Assembly: GCA_002509325.1 (NCBI GenBank)
Contig: DADO01000025.1
Coordinates: forward strand, 2,013-20,551
DNA length: 18,539 nucleotides
From: Methanosarcina sp. UBA402
Lineage (GTDB): Archaea; Halobacteriota; Methanosarcinia; Methanosarcinales; Methanosarcinaceae
Direction: 5' to 3'
Shown: in pieces, positions 5,968 through 12,599 of the stretch
How positions within the stretch are numbered: the first letter of the stretch is position 1
How the letters are laid out: every line of letters begins with the position of its first letter
Position numbers and translations under genes: made by a program
The notes under the pieces: model-generated
The model's input: the letters and a program-made list of their open reading frames with translations, nothing else
Database searches by the model: none
Told to the model about the DNA's origin: nothing

Positions 5968-6861
5968 TCAAATTTCAGGAATGATCATCCTTTTCCCTTT
6001 ATGTTCCAGCACCTCGACAGCTATGCCGTATGCTTCTTTTATTTTTTCAGGGGTCATCACCTTTTCCGGAGCTCCTAAGCTAACTATATTTTTCATAGGG
6101 AATGCCAGAAGGTTCTTTTTTTCAGGAGAAGCCTCAGGGCTGTTTTCATACAGGGTAGAAAAATTATCGTTTTTCAATCCATTCAGTTTTCTCAGGAGAA
6201 TGATTTCATCAGAAAACAAAAGGGCATGGTTTGGTTCGTGCAGAGTCATCAGCACGGTGATATTTCGGGTCTTTGCCAGGCTGATTATGGTTTTCAGGAC
6301 GTGGATCTGGTTTTTCAGGTCAAGAAAGGAAGTCGGCTCGTCAAGTAACAGAAAATCAGGCTCTTGGGCAAGAGCTTTTGCAATCATTACCATTTGCCGC
6401 TCTCCTCCGCTGATCTGAGTGTAAGGCCTTTGGGCAAAATGTGCTATTCCCATGAATTCCAGAACCTCATAGGCTTTTTCCACATCTTCTTTTCCGGGGG
6501 TTGAAAATATGGAGATATAGGGCATGCGGCCTGTGAGCACAACGTCCAGTACGGAAAAAGGGAAAGAGGATTTATGCATCTGAGATACATGCCCCAGAAT
6601 CCTTGCAAGATCGCGGTTTGCAATTTTTTCTATATTCCTGCTGTCGATGTACACAGTCCCTTCATTCTGCCTGAGAAAACCGTTAATGATTTTAAGAAGG
6701 GTCGTTTTTCCGCAGCCGTTAGGGCCTACAAGGGTTACTACAGACCCTTTTTTAATTGAAAAGTTGACATTGTTTAAAACCAGGTTTTTTTCGTAGCTCA
6801 ATGTCAGGTTTTCTACGGAGATACCTTTATTTTTTTGAATTTGTTTCTTGTTCATTCCCAT
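5968..6861 (-). CDS. ABC transporter ATP-binding protein, FecCDE/BtuD type
   Basis: A 297-residue ATPase of a metal-chelate importer, acting on the cytoplasmic face with the permease encoded just upstream. Visible motifs are Walker A GPNGCGKT (46-53), Q-loop Gln94, signature SGGER (151-155), Walker B FLLLDE (170-175), D-loop and switch His208. The C-terminal APEKVMTPEKIKEAYGIAVEV block is typical of iron/heme/B12-type ATPases. Unusually, about 30 extra residues (roughly 225-256, rich in Asn, Ser and Lys) replace the usual short 'dG-ivaeG' turn before it. The start overlaps the permease stop: either ATG at 6861 (10-bp overlap) or ATG at 6855 (ATGA overlap); I cannot choose between them. Last gene of the operon. 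Family certain, substrate unknown. Confidence 0.93.
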   Translation of the reverse strand: MGMNKKQIQKNKGISVENLTLSYEKNLVLNNVNFSIKKGSVVTLVGPNGCGKTTLLKIINGFLRQNEGTVYIDSRNIEKIANRDLARILGHVSQMHKSSFPFSVLDVVLTGRMPYISIFSTPGKEDVEKAYEVLEFMGIAHFAQRPYTQISGGERQMVMIAKALAQEPDFLLLDEPTSFLDLKNQIHVLKTIISLAKTRNITVLMTLHEPNHALLFSDEIILLRKLNGLKNDNFSTLYENSPEASPEKKNLLAFPMKNIVSLGAPEKVMTPEKIKEAYGIAVEVLEHKGKRMIIPEI

Positions 6862-7922
6862 CCTACCATTTTTGTAGTTCTCAAGAGGTACAGGAAAAAG
6901 GGAGCTCCAAGTAGAGTGGTAATAATTCCGACTGGGATTTCAAACCCTAAAGTGGATCTTGCAACGTTGTCCACGAGGGCCAGGAAAGCAGCTCCAAAGG
7001 TAATTGAAAGAGGTATAAGCTTCCTGTGATCCGGGCCGAAAATCATTCTAAGCATATGCGGGACAATCAGGCCCACAAGCCCTATAATACCCGCAACAGC
7101 TACCGCTGCAGATGCGGCAAGGGAAGCAGCGGTTATAAATATTGCCTTATATAGCTCGACGTTCATGCCCACGGCTTTTGCTTCTTCTTCTCCAAGGGCA
7201 AGGACGTTAAGTTTCCAGCGCAGGAGATATATGACAAGGCAGCCAGCCGCCACAAGTGGAAATGAATCAAAAAACTTAGGCCAATGCGAGGTGTGCAGGC
7301 AGCCCAGAGTCCAGTAAACGATACTCTGGACGGCTTTTTCGTCAGTCGTAAATTGAATGATCGATAGTAGAGCTCCGAAAACAGCTGACGTTATTACTCC
7401 TGAAAGCACAAGGGCAACAGTTGAAGTCTGCCCTCCTGTCCTGGCCATTATATATGAAAATCCGAGCGCTACCAGACTGAAGATAAAAGCCCCTACCTGG
7501 ACAGGCAGCTCAGGGATAACTGAGATAGACAGGGCAGCTCCAAAAGCCGCTCCTGAAGAAAGTCCAAGGATGTAAGGGCTTACGAGGGGGTTTCTAAATA
7601 TTCCCTGAAACGTAGCTCCTGATGTTGAAAGAGCTGCTCCTACCATCATAGCAAGAAGAACTCTTGGGAACCGGATATTTAAGATGACTGTATCATAAAC
7701 CGAAGGATAACTGTATTCATATGCAGTAAAATGAGATAGAAGAACCTTGATCAGCTCCAGAGGAGATAAAGGATAGGTTCCGAGGAAAATAGAGAAGAGG
7801 AATACAGGGACTGGCAAAAATAAAAAGAGTATATACGCCAGATTTTTCCACCCTGAATAAAAAGAGACTCCCAGCCTGCAGGCTGGGTACCCATAATTTT
7901 TTTCTTTTTCCGGGAGTTTCAT
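6852..7922 (-). CDS. ABC transporter permease, FecCD/BtuC family
   Basis: A 356-residue polytopic membrane protein with about ten hydrophobic helices, as in BtuC. Family blocks are clear: the arginine-rich entry (NIRFPRVLLAMMVGAALSTS), GATFQGIFRNPLVSPYILGL, the G-rich GGQTSTVALVLSGV, and the coupling region with LALGEEEAKAVGMNV and GLIVPHMLR. It forms the homodimeric channel for a chelate delivered by the lipoprotein encoded upstream. The ATG is 14 bp after the lipoprotein stop; a weak AGGAC lies between them. It overlaps the ATPase gene downstream, so the three genes form one transcription unit. No lesions. Substrate could be an iron chelate, heme, corrinoid or oxyanion complex; the sequence does not decide. 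Confidence 0.94.
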   Translation of the reverse strand: MKLPEKEKNYGYPACRLGVSFYSGWKNLAYILFLFLPVPVFLFSIFLGTYPLSPLELIKVLLSHFTAYEYSYPSVYDTVILNIRFPRVLLAMMVGAALSTSGATFQGIFRNPLVSPYILGLSSGAAFGAALSISVIPELPVQVGAFIFSLVALGFSYIMARTGGQTSTVALVLSGVITSAVFGALLSIIQFTTDEKAVQSIVYWTLGCLHTSHWPKFFDSFPLVAAGCLVIYLLRWKLNVLALGEEEAKAVGMNVELYKAIFITAASLAASAAVAVAGIIGLVGLIVPHMLRMIFGPDHRKLIPLSITFGAAFLALVDNVARSTLGFEIPVGIITTLLGAPFFLYLLRTTKMVGWE

Positions 7923-7936
7923 GCCAGATCATGTCC

Positions 7937-9211
7937 TTATATAGGTTCGAATCCCGGATAATGGACTCCATAAACTTCAACGTAATACTGGTCTACTTCC
8001 TGTGTAAGGTTCAGGTCTGCAAACTTATCCGGGTGCAGGTCTTTTGCGACATGCATCATCGAGAGAGGCAGCCTTGGGGAGTGGAAGTCATAGACGAAGG
8101 GGTCTGAGATTTCGTAGACTCGTCCGTTTTTCACGGCTGAGATTTCGCTCCATGTGCTGAAGTCTATTCCATCTACAGTATCGCCGGAGGTGATATTTAT
8201 TGGGTCAAGGTTTTCGTTATTCCACATGTATATGACATCTGGATTCAGCGCAAGCAGGGCTTCAAGGTTCATGGTTGGGTGTTCCACATTTTTTGTTTCT
8301 TCTGTCCAGGCACTGAGGACGTTTACCCCGCCTGCTCTTTCTATGAGGTCGCTGGCTGTACTGTTCAGACCTGCAGTGCCGTATACATCTCCCCACATCC
8401 AGTAGACTGTCGGTTTTTCATTGGTGGAGAGAGTTCCGGTTACATCTGTAACCTTTTCCATGCTTTTATCCATGATCTCGATTACTTCTTCTCCACGTTC
8501 TTCCTTTCCAATGAGTTTGCTGAGCGTTTTCATCTGCCTTTGCAGGTCATCAAGGCTGTCGATGTAAACTCCATAAACAGGGACCTTAAGGTTCTCTTCA
8601 ATTGCTTTTATATCTTCACTTCCCCAATCTGATGCCCAGAGGAATACTAGCTGGGGATCTGCCTTTGCTATGGTTTCAGTGTTAGGCTGTTTGCTTCCTT
8701 TAGAAAGCCTTTTCTCATCATATTTCGGGTCGATTGCCCTGAAGAAAGGTGCTTTTGTGTCTTCATACCAGACAGCTCCTATCCCGCTAATTTCGTCAGC
8801 GCCACCTACAGCATACATGGAGTTCATGGCGTTTTCGACCAGAAATACGGTTCTCTCACAGGGGTAGGGGACGGTTATTTCTCTTCCGATATCGTCACTA
8901 ACTGTTATTTTATCGGTTTTCTCGTTTTCTGTCGAATTATCCCCTGCCGAATTATTATCCCCTGCCGAATTATCCCCTGTCGAATTATCCCCTGTCGAAT
9001 TATCCCCTGCCGAATTATCCCCTGCCGAATTATCCCCTGTCGAATTATCCCCTGCCGAATTATCCCCTGTCGAATTATCTCCTGCCGAATTATCTCCTGT
9101 CGAATTATCTCCTGTCGAATTATCCCCTGCCGAATTATCCACACAGCCACTTAAAAAGACTGATAACAATAGTATAATTGCCGTGAAGAGAGCTTTAGTT
9201 TTCGTATTCAT
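7937..9211 (-). CDS. substrate-binding lipoprotein of metal-chelate ABC importer, with repeat linker
   Basis: A 424-residue protein. Residues 1-22 are a hydrophobic signal peptide ending in the lipobox LSGC, with Cys23 the likely lipidated residue. Residues 26-94 are a low-complexity linker of fourteen five-residue units, NSAGD or NSTGD, with one extra Asn. From about 98 onward the protein is a helical-backbone metal receptor (Peripla_BP_2): it starts KITVSDDIGREITVP, and includes AVGGADEISGIG, a NTETIAKADPQLVFLW block and a C-lobe with NVLSAWTEETKNVEHPTMNLEALLALNPDVI. It would capture the chelate outside the membrane and hand it to the permease. The ATG has AGGT six bases upstream. Substrate is unknown; the family includes siderophore, heme, corrinoid and molybdate binders. 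First gene of the operon, with a 5' region carrying a 25-bp direct repeat. Confidence 0.93.
   Translation of the reverse strand: MNTKTKALFTAIILLLSVFLSGCVDNSAGDNSTGDNSTGDNSAGDNSTGDNSAGDNSTGDNSAGDNSAGDNSTGDNSTGDNSAGDNNSAGDNSTENEKTDKITVSDDIGREITVPYPCERTVFLVENAMNSMYAVGGADEISGIGAVWYEDTKAPFFRAIDPKYDEKRLSKGSKQPNTETIAKADPQLVFLWASDWGSEDIKAIEENLKVPVYGVYIDSLDDLQRQMKTLSKLIGKEERGEEVIEIMDKSMEKVTDVTGTLSTNEKPTVYWMWGDVYGTAGLNSTASDLIERAGGVNVLSAWTEETKNVEHPTMNLEALLALNPDVIYMWNNENLDPINITSGDTVDGIDFSTWSEISAVKNGRVYEISDPFVYDFHSPRLPLSMMHVAKDLHPDKFADLNLTQEVDQYYVEVYGVHYPGFEPI
8930..9136 (-). repeat. 15-bp coding repeat array in the lipoprotein linker
   Basis: About fourteen 15-bp units encode N-S-(A/T)-G-D. Units toggle between GCA (Ala) and ACA (Thr) and between GGGGAT and GGAGAT for Gly-Asp. 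One unit carries an additional AAT codon. All length changes are multiples of three, so the frame is kept. The array lies between the lipid anchor and the binding domain. Confidence 0.95.
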
Positions 9212-9236
9212 TTTCAGACCTTTTTGAACCTCTTTT

Positions 9237-9290
9237 ATTTGCTTTAACAGCTTCGTTTTCCGTAAATTTGCTTTAGCAGCTTTATTCTCC
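9237..9290 (-). repeat. 25-bp direct repeat in the ABC operon leader
   Basis: ATTTGCTTTAACAGCTTCGTTTTCC (plus strand, 9237-9261) recurs as ATTTGCTTTAGCAGCTTTATTCTCC (9266-9290), 29 bp apart, with four mismatches. On the minus strand both lie upstream of the lipoprotein ATG, probably in the leader. They may be paired binding sites for a regulator or simply a duplication. Confidence 0.55.
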
Positions 9291-10138
9291 TCAACACATG
9301 CTTATCGCTTTTACAAACTTTCTATCAATATTACATTATGCCACTATTGTATTATTTATTCATAGAGATTTTTAAAAAAAAACAATTTAATGTTACTTTA
9401 TTTATATAATGTAAAATCGTCCAGTTATTTAAATTTGTTGAGATGAACTAAATAAATACATTTATCTACTGTCGTTAAATTTCGAAAACAATTCAGCTTT
9501 TTTTTCCTTGCAATTACCATCCTTATCTGGAGGTCGGTGCCCATTGGAATATCAAGGATTTGTTCTCCAGTAAGTCCTACTTCATCAAAGAGGTTAAAAA
9601 GTCTCTTATTGGTCATGAGATGTATTGTTTGTGTTCCGTGATCTTTTCTTTGAGATCAAGGGCAAGAGTAGAAAGAGGTGATGTCTCGGAATCATCCAGG
9701 GTAAAAAGCTGAGTAATAAAAAGTCCTCCTGGATTTAAGATATCGGCAACCATCTGGTAGAGAATTTTTGCACCTCTTTTCCCTCCTTCCAGAGAAAGAG
9801 CCTCAAAGACAATATCATATCCGATTCCGATATCTTCTTGAACGTAGTCTCCAGAGAGGACCCTTACTCTATCTTGTATACTGTACTTTTCAATATAGTT
9901 GCAGGCAAGCCCAATTATTCCAATTATTTCTGGCTGGTCATATACGATAACTTCAAGATTGGGGCTTTCCTGGGCAAACCCGATAGCAAACAGCCCATCT
10001 CCTCCTCCTCCCAGGTCTATCAAACGCCTGGCACTTTTAAATTCGGGAAGAGCACAAACAAGTTCAAGGGTTTTTTGAAGCCTTCCACGTGCGCAATCTT
10101 TGCAATCCATTCGAGGGATTCTCTGGTATAGGCGAACA

Positions 10139-10158
10139 TTTCTTTCTTTCTTTCTTTC
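10139..10158. repeat. TTTC tetranucleotide repeat, five units
   Basis: (TTTC)5 on the plus strand, AAAG on the coding strand, followed by five more T. It lies in the linker between the dimerisation and SAM domains of the broken methyltransferase and would encode Lys/Glu/Arg. Its present length keeps the frame across it, but a one-unit change would not. Confidence 0.85.
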
Positions 10159-10505
10159 TTTTTGTTTGAAAGAGGACCTTCCACTAGTGCTTTTCTTATG
10201 TTCATTCAGATTTCGCGTTCTTTGCATGCGGATTCCAGATAAAGTGAAAAATAGGGTTCCCCTTCAACGAGAAAAGGTATCAGTTCTGGAGCTGTCTGAT
10301 AATATTCTCCTTTTTTGCAAAGCAGTTTCATTGCCGTTAAAACATCGAGGAAGCGAGCAGTTATTTCCGGGTGCAGCCCCATTTCCTGAATCAGATTTTT
10401 TGAGGTTTTGGGGCTTTTCAATTTTGTAAAAATTTTCAGCTCAAAAGCGGTGAGAAAAATTTGTGATCTTTCAAATCCAATTGCAATTTCCCGGAGAAAT
10501 TGCTC

Positions 10506-10544
10506 TGTGTCCTCAGTCTGTGTCCTCAGTCTGTGTCCTCAGTC
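10506..10544. repeat. 13-bp tandem repeat, three units
   Basis: TGTGTCCTCAGTC occurs three times without mismatch, plus a 4-base partial copy (to 10548). On the minus strand it lies about codons 10-15 of the methyltransferase. Thirteen is not a multiple of three, so one or four units keep the downstream frame and three do not. Confidence 0.97.
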
Positions 10545-10600
10545 TGTGGGTTCAGATCGATTAATCTATCCATGTTTTTCAACTTCATGACGTGTTACAT

Positions 10601-10608
10601 TTTTTATA
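10601..10608 (-). promoter_or_regulatory. TATA box of the disrupted methyltransferase
   Basis: TATAAAAA on the minus strand, about 30 bases before the presumed ATG at 10573. The predicted start is within a few bases of the ATG, so the transcript would be nearly leaderless; no Shine-Dalgarno sequence is present. Confidence 0.4.
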
Positions 10609-10880
10609 GCAGTTTACACTCGTTGATGTTACTACTAAATAATAATGTATTATTTAATGTTAAATTTATGCTACCATCTAGTCTAAAAATCCGAAATAGT
10701 TTCTAATAATTTCTTCAAAAAAGAAAAACTAAGGGCTTAAAGTCCTTGTGACCTGAGCAAGAATCCTTTCAAATTTCACAATTGATTTAGTAAAAAGTAA
10801 GTTTAGATAAGTGTATAAAAATAATTAGATTTTATAGCAAAGAAGTAATGTCAAACCTGAATCTCTGAACCGATATGATA

Positions 10881-10918
10881 AAAAGAATGCAGCATTTTCA
10901 GCCGCTTTTTTCTTTTTT
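10881..10918 (-). terminator. hairpin plus oligo-T terminator of the HEAT-repeat gene
   Basis: On the minus strand GCGGC, a 7-nt loop and GCTGC form a short stem (one G-U pair) followed by ATTCTTTTT. The opposite strand also ends in a T-run, so it could work in both directions. Confidence 0.45.
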
Positions 10919-10955
10919 CGGTTCATCTTTCCAAATTCTCTGTCTAGTTTTTTAG

Positions 10956-12512
10956 TTACTGATAAGCCAGAATAAGAGGCTGAACAGCTCTTTTATCTCC
11001 GATTTCAATAAGAATTAAGGCTGTTTCAGCTTTGAGTTTCTGGTCTTCCGTTTTTAAATTCTCTATAAGTGGGCCAGCAGCCAATTCTCCTATATCTATA
11101 AGGACTTCTCTGGCGATAGCCCCAAACTCTTGATCTCCCAGTTTTCCTACAAGCATTCTTGCAGTTTCCTGGTCTCTGGTTTTGTTAAGGGCTAGAAAAG
11201 TCGCATTTCTAATATTAGTATCCATATTTTTGTCATCAAGCACTTTTTTGAGCGCTTCTAATGCTCTGGGATCTTCTATGTTCCCCAGGGCTGAAGCTGC
11301 CGCAGCCCTGACTTCAAGCTCCTCTTCTTTATCGGTCAATATGCCGATTAAAGTCTCAGTAGCATCAGTACTTCCTATTTCTCCAAGAGCGAGGACAGCG
11401 CTTTTTCGGATATCAGCATTTGCGTTCATGGATTTATTTTTTTTCCCATCTGAACTCTTTCCGGTTTCCAGGATTTCTATTAGGGGTTTTACTGCAGTCT
11501 CATTCCCTATCTTTCCGAGCGCAAGAGCTGCACTACTTCTTACTTTGATTCTCTGGTCTCTCAATCTATTTATAAGAAAAGGTACTGAATTTTCGTCTCC
11601 TATCTTCCCAAGCGCAATTGCAGAGCCGCCTTTAACATATTCATTATCACCATCTTTCATTTCTTTTCTTAGAACTTCTACTGCCCTTTCGTCCCCAATC
11701 TTTCCAAGTGCAATTGTTGCACTGGCTTTTGCTGGCGGATAATCTCTTGTCAGAATTCCAAGTATGGGATCTACTGCAGCTTCTTCTCCCATTTCTCCAA
11801 GAGCCATCATAGCTGCAACTCTTGTGCTTCCTTTATTGCTTTTAAGAGCTTTAAGAAGTTTTTCGGTTTCACTTCCAGGTTCTTCAGGTCCAAAGTCTGA
11901 AAGCGCAAAAGGAACATAGATACTTGAATTCTGTATTTCTGATTTAAGAGCTCTCTCAAAAGCGTTTGTTTTTCCCTTGTTTCCCGCCCTGGCGGAGTCC
12001 ATAGCAACGGAATCTGCAATGTATTTCCTTATGGCCATATCTTTTGCTTCTATGGCCTGCAGGGTATTTTCTGAAATCCCTTGTTTCCATTCTTCAGCTG
12101 CACCCTCGTTTGCAGCCTGATTCGAAGCCTCAATTTTCTCAAAGTTTTCGGAAAGGATATTTTCTGCTCTGTCATCTCCGATTTCAAGAAGCGCAAGGAG
12201 CATGTAACTGTTTACTTTTTCTGAACTCGAATTATTTGACTCGATTTTCTCAACAAGATGATTTGCTGCAAGCCCTCCAAGCTTCCCAAGTTCAGCTGCG
12301 GCGCTCAATCTCGTTTCATGGTTATCCGCTTCCAGCCTATTTATAAGATTTATGATAAGACCTTCGCCTGAAACCCCAGCCCCTGTCTGCGTGTATGTTT
12401 GATTCCCCCTAAATTCCATAAACCTATCACTATTTGCAAGAAGTGAGAAAAATATAGAAAGAGTGATAAGGACAAATAAAAGAGTGATTTTCCATTTAAC
12501 TCTGAACATCAT
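10956..12512 (-). CDS. membrane-anchored HEAT-repeat protein
   Basis: A 518-residue protein. Residues 8-26 form one hydrophobic segment after a basic N-terminus, a signal anchor or uncleaved signal peptide, so the rest probably faces outside the cell. From about residue 43 on there are roughly eleven HEAT / PBS-lyase-like repeats of about 31 residues, best seen between 225 and 518 as 'xxxVRxxAAxALGKIGDexAVexLixxL'. Residues about 115-205 are a divergent, Ala/Glu-rich section between repeats. Such proteins are scaffolds for protein binding; no catalytic residues are expected. Two adjacent ATGs (12512, 12509) are possible starts. No ribosome binding site is present and the TATA box is about 25 bases away, suggesting a leaderless message. 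It follows tyrA after 87 bp but probably has its own promoter. Partner and function are unknown. Confidence 0.88.
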   Translation of the reverse strand: MMFRVKWKITLLFVLITLSIFFSLLANSDRFMEFRGNQTYTQTGAGVSGEGLIINLINRLEADNHETRLSAAAELGKLGGLAANHLVEKIESNNSSSEKVNSYMLLALLEIGDDRAENILSENFEKIEASNQAANEGAAEEWKQGISENTLQAIEAKDMAIRKYIADSVAMDSARAGNKGKTNAFERALKSEIQNSSIYVPFALSDFGPEEPGSETEKLLKALKSNKGSTRVAAMMALGEMGEEAAVDPILGILTRDYPPAKASATIALGKIGDERAVEVLRKEMKDGDNEYVKGGSAIALGKIGDENSVPFLINRLRDQRIKVRSSAALALGKIGNETAVKPLIEILETGKSSDGKKNKSMNANADIRKSAVLALGEIGSTDATETLIGILTDKEEELEVRAAAASALGNIEDPRALEALKKVLDDKNMDTNIRNATFLALNKTRDQETARMLVGKLGDQEFGAIAREVLIDIGELAAGPLIENLKTEDQKLKAETALILIEIGDKRAVQPLILAYQ

Positions 12513-12530
12513 ATTATATTTTTTTTCATA

Positions 12531-12539
12531 GTTTATATC
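12531..12539 (-). promoter_or_regulatory. TATA box of the HEAT-repeat gene
   Basis: GATATAAAC on the minus strand, centred about 24 bases before the first ATG. The predicted start coincides with the start codon, consistent with the absent Shine-Dalgarno sequence. A 2x16-bp direct repeat (12556-12587, AATAYRGACTTCTCAG) lies just upstream. Confidence 0.45.
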
Positions 12540-12555
12540 ACTTTCTCTGTTTATT

Positions 12556-12587
12556 AATACAGACTTCTCAGAATATGGACTTCTCAG
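12556..12587. repeat. 16-bp tandem duplication in the tyrA-HEAT gap
   Basis: AATACAGACTTCTCAG and AATATGGACTTCTCAG are adjacent and differ at two positions. They sit 15-45 bp upstream of the HEAT-gene TATA box, where an activator could bind, but may be only a slippage product. Confidence 0.75.
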
Positions 12588-12599
12588 GAAAAAAGTTTT

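Larger units (their letters stand above)
9425..10573 (-). pseudogene. O-methyltransferase (family 2, dimerisation + SAM domain), disrupted
   Basis: One methyltransferase gene is spread over several frames. The N-terminal part (ATG at 10573) encodes the helical dimerisation domain (LREIAIGFERSQIFLTAFEL, EITARFLDVLTAMKLL). The SAM domain follows, with motif I LIDLGGGGDGLF, acidic-loop VYDQPE, and VLSGDYVQEDIGIGYDIVFEAL. The C-terminus is LFNLFDEVGLTGEQILDIP. Lesions in order: a 13-bp repeat present three times instead of once (10506-10544) shifts the frame and brings TGA; an in-frame TGA at 10206-10208, possibly from TGG; a frame change near 10080-10086; another near 9615-9640; and an A8 run at 9498-9505 that moves the end past a natural stop. 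Removing two 13-bp units gives an open N-terminus. Family members methylate small molecules; the substrate is unknown. A TATA box remains upstream. Sequencing error could explain single-base lesions but not all. Confidence 0.85.
10574..10955. other. intergenic region between the HEAT-repeat gene and the methyltransferase
   Basis: AT-rich. It contains the methyltransferase TATA box, a small inverted repeat (AATAAT-GT-ATTATT) near 10639-10652, and a hairpin/T-run terminator for the HEAT-repeat gene. No coding frame stands out. Confidence 0.6.

Noticed and set aside
8905..9150. A minus-strand frame encoding an IIRQG/IIRQE repeat protein
   Set aside because: It is the out-of-frame reading of the 15-bp linker array of the lipoprotein, which has a signal peptide and a full domain in its own frame.
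10206..10208. The in-frame TGA in the methyltransferase as selenocysteine or other recoding
   Set aside because: The gene has several independent frame lesions, no nearby SECIS-like structure is evident, and pyrrolysine in this group uses TAG, not TGA.
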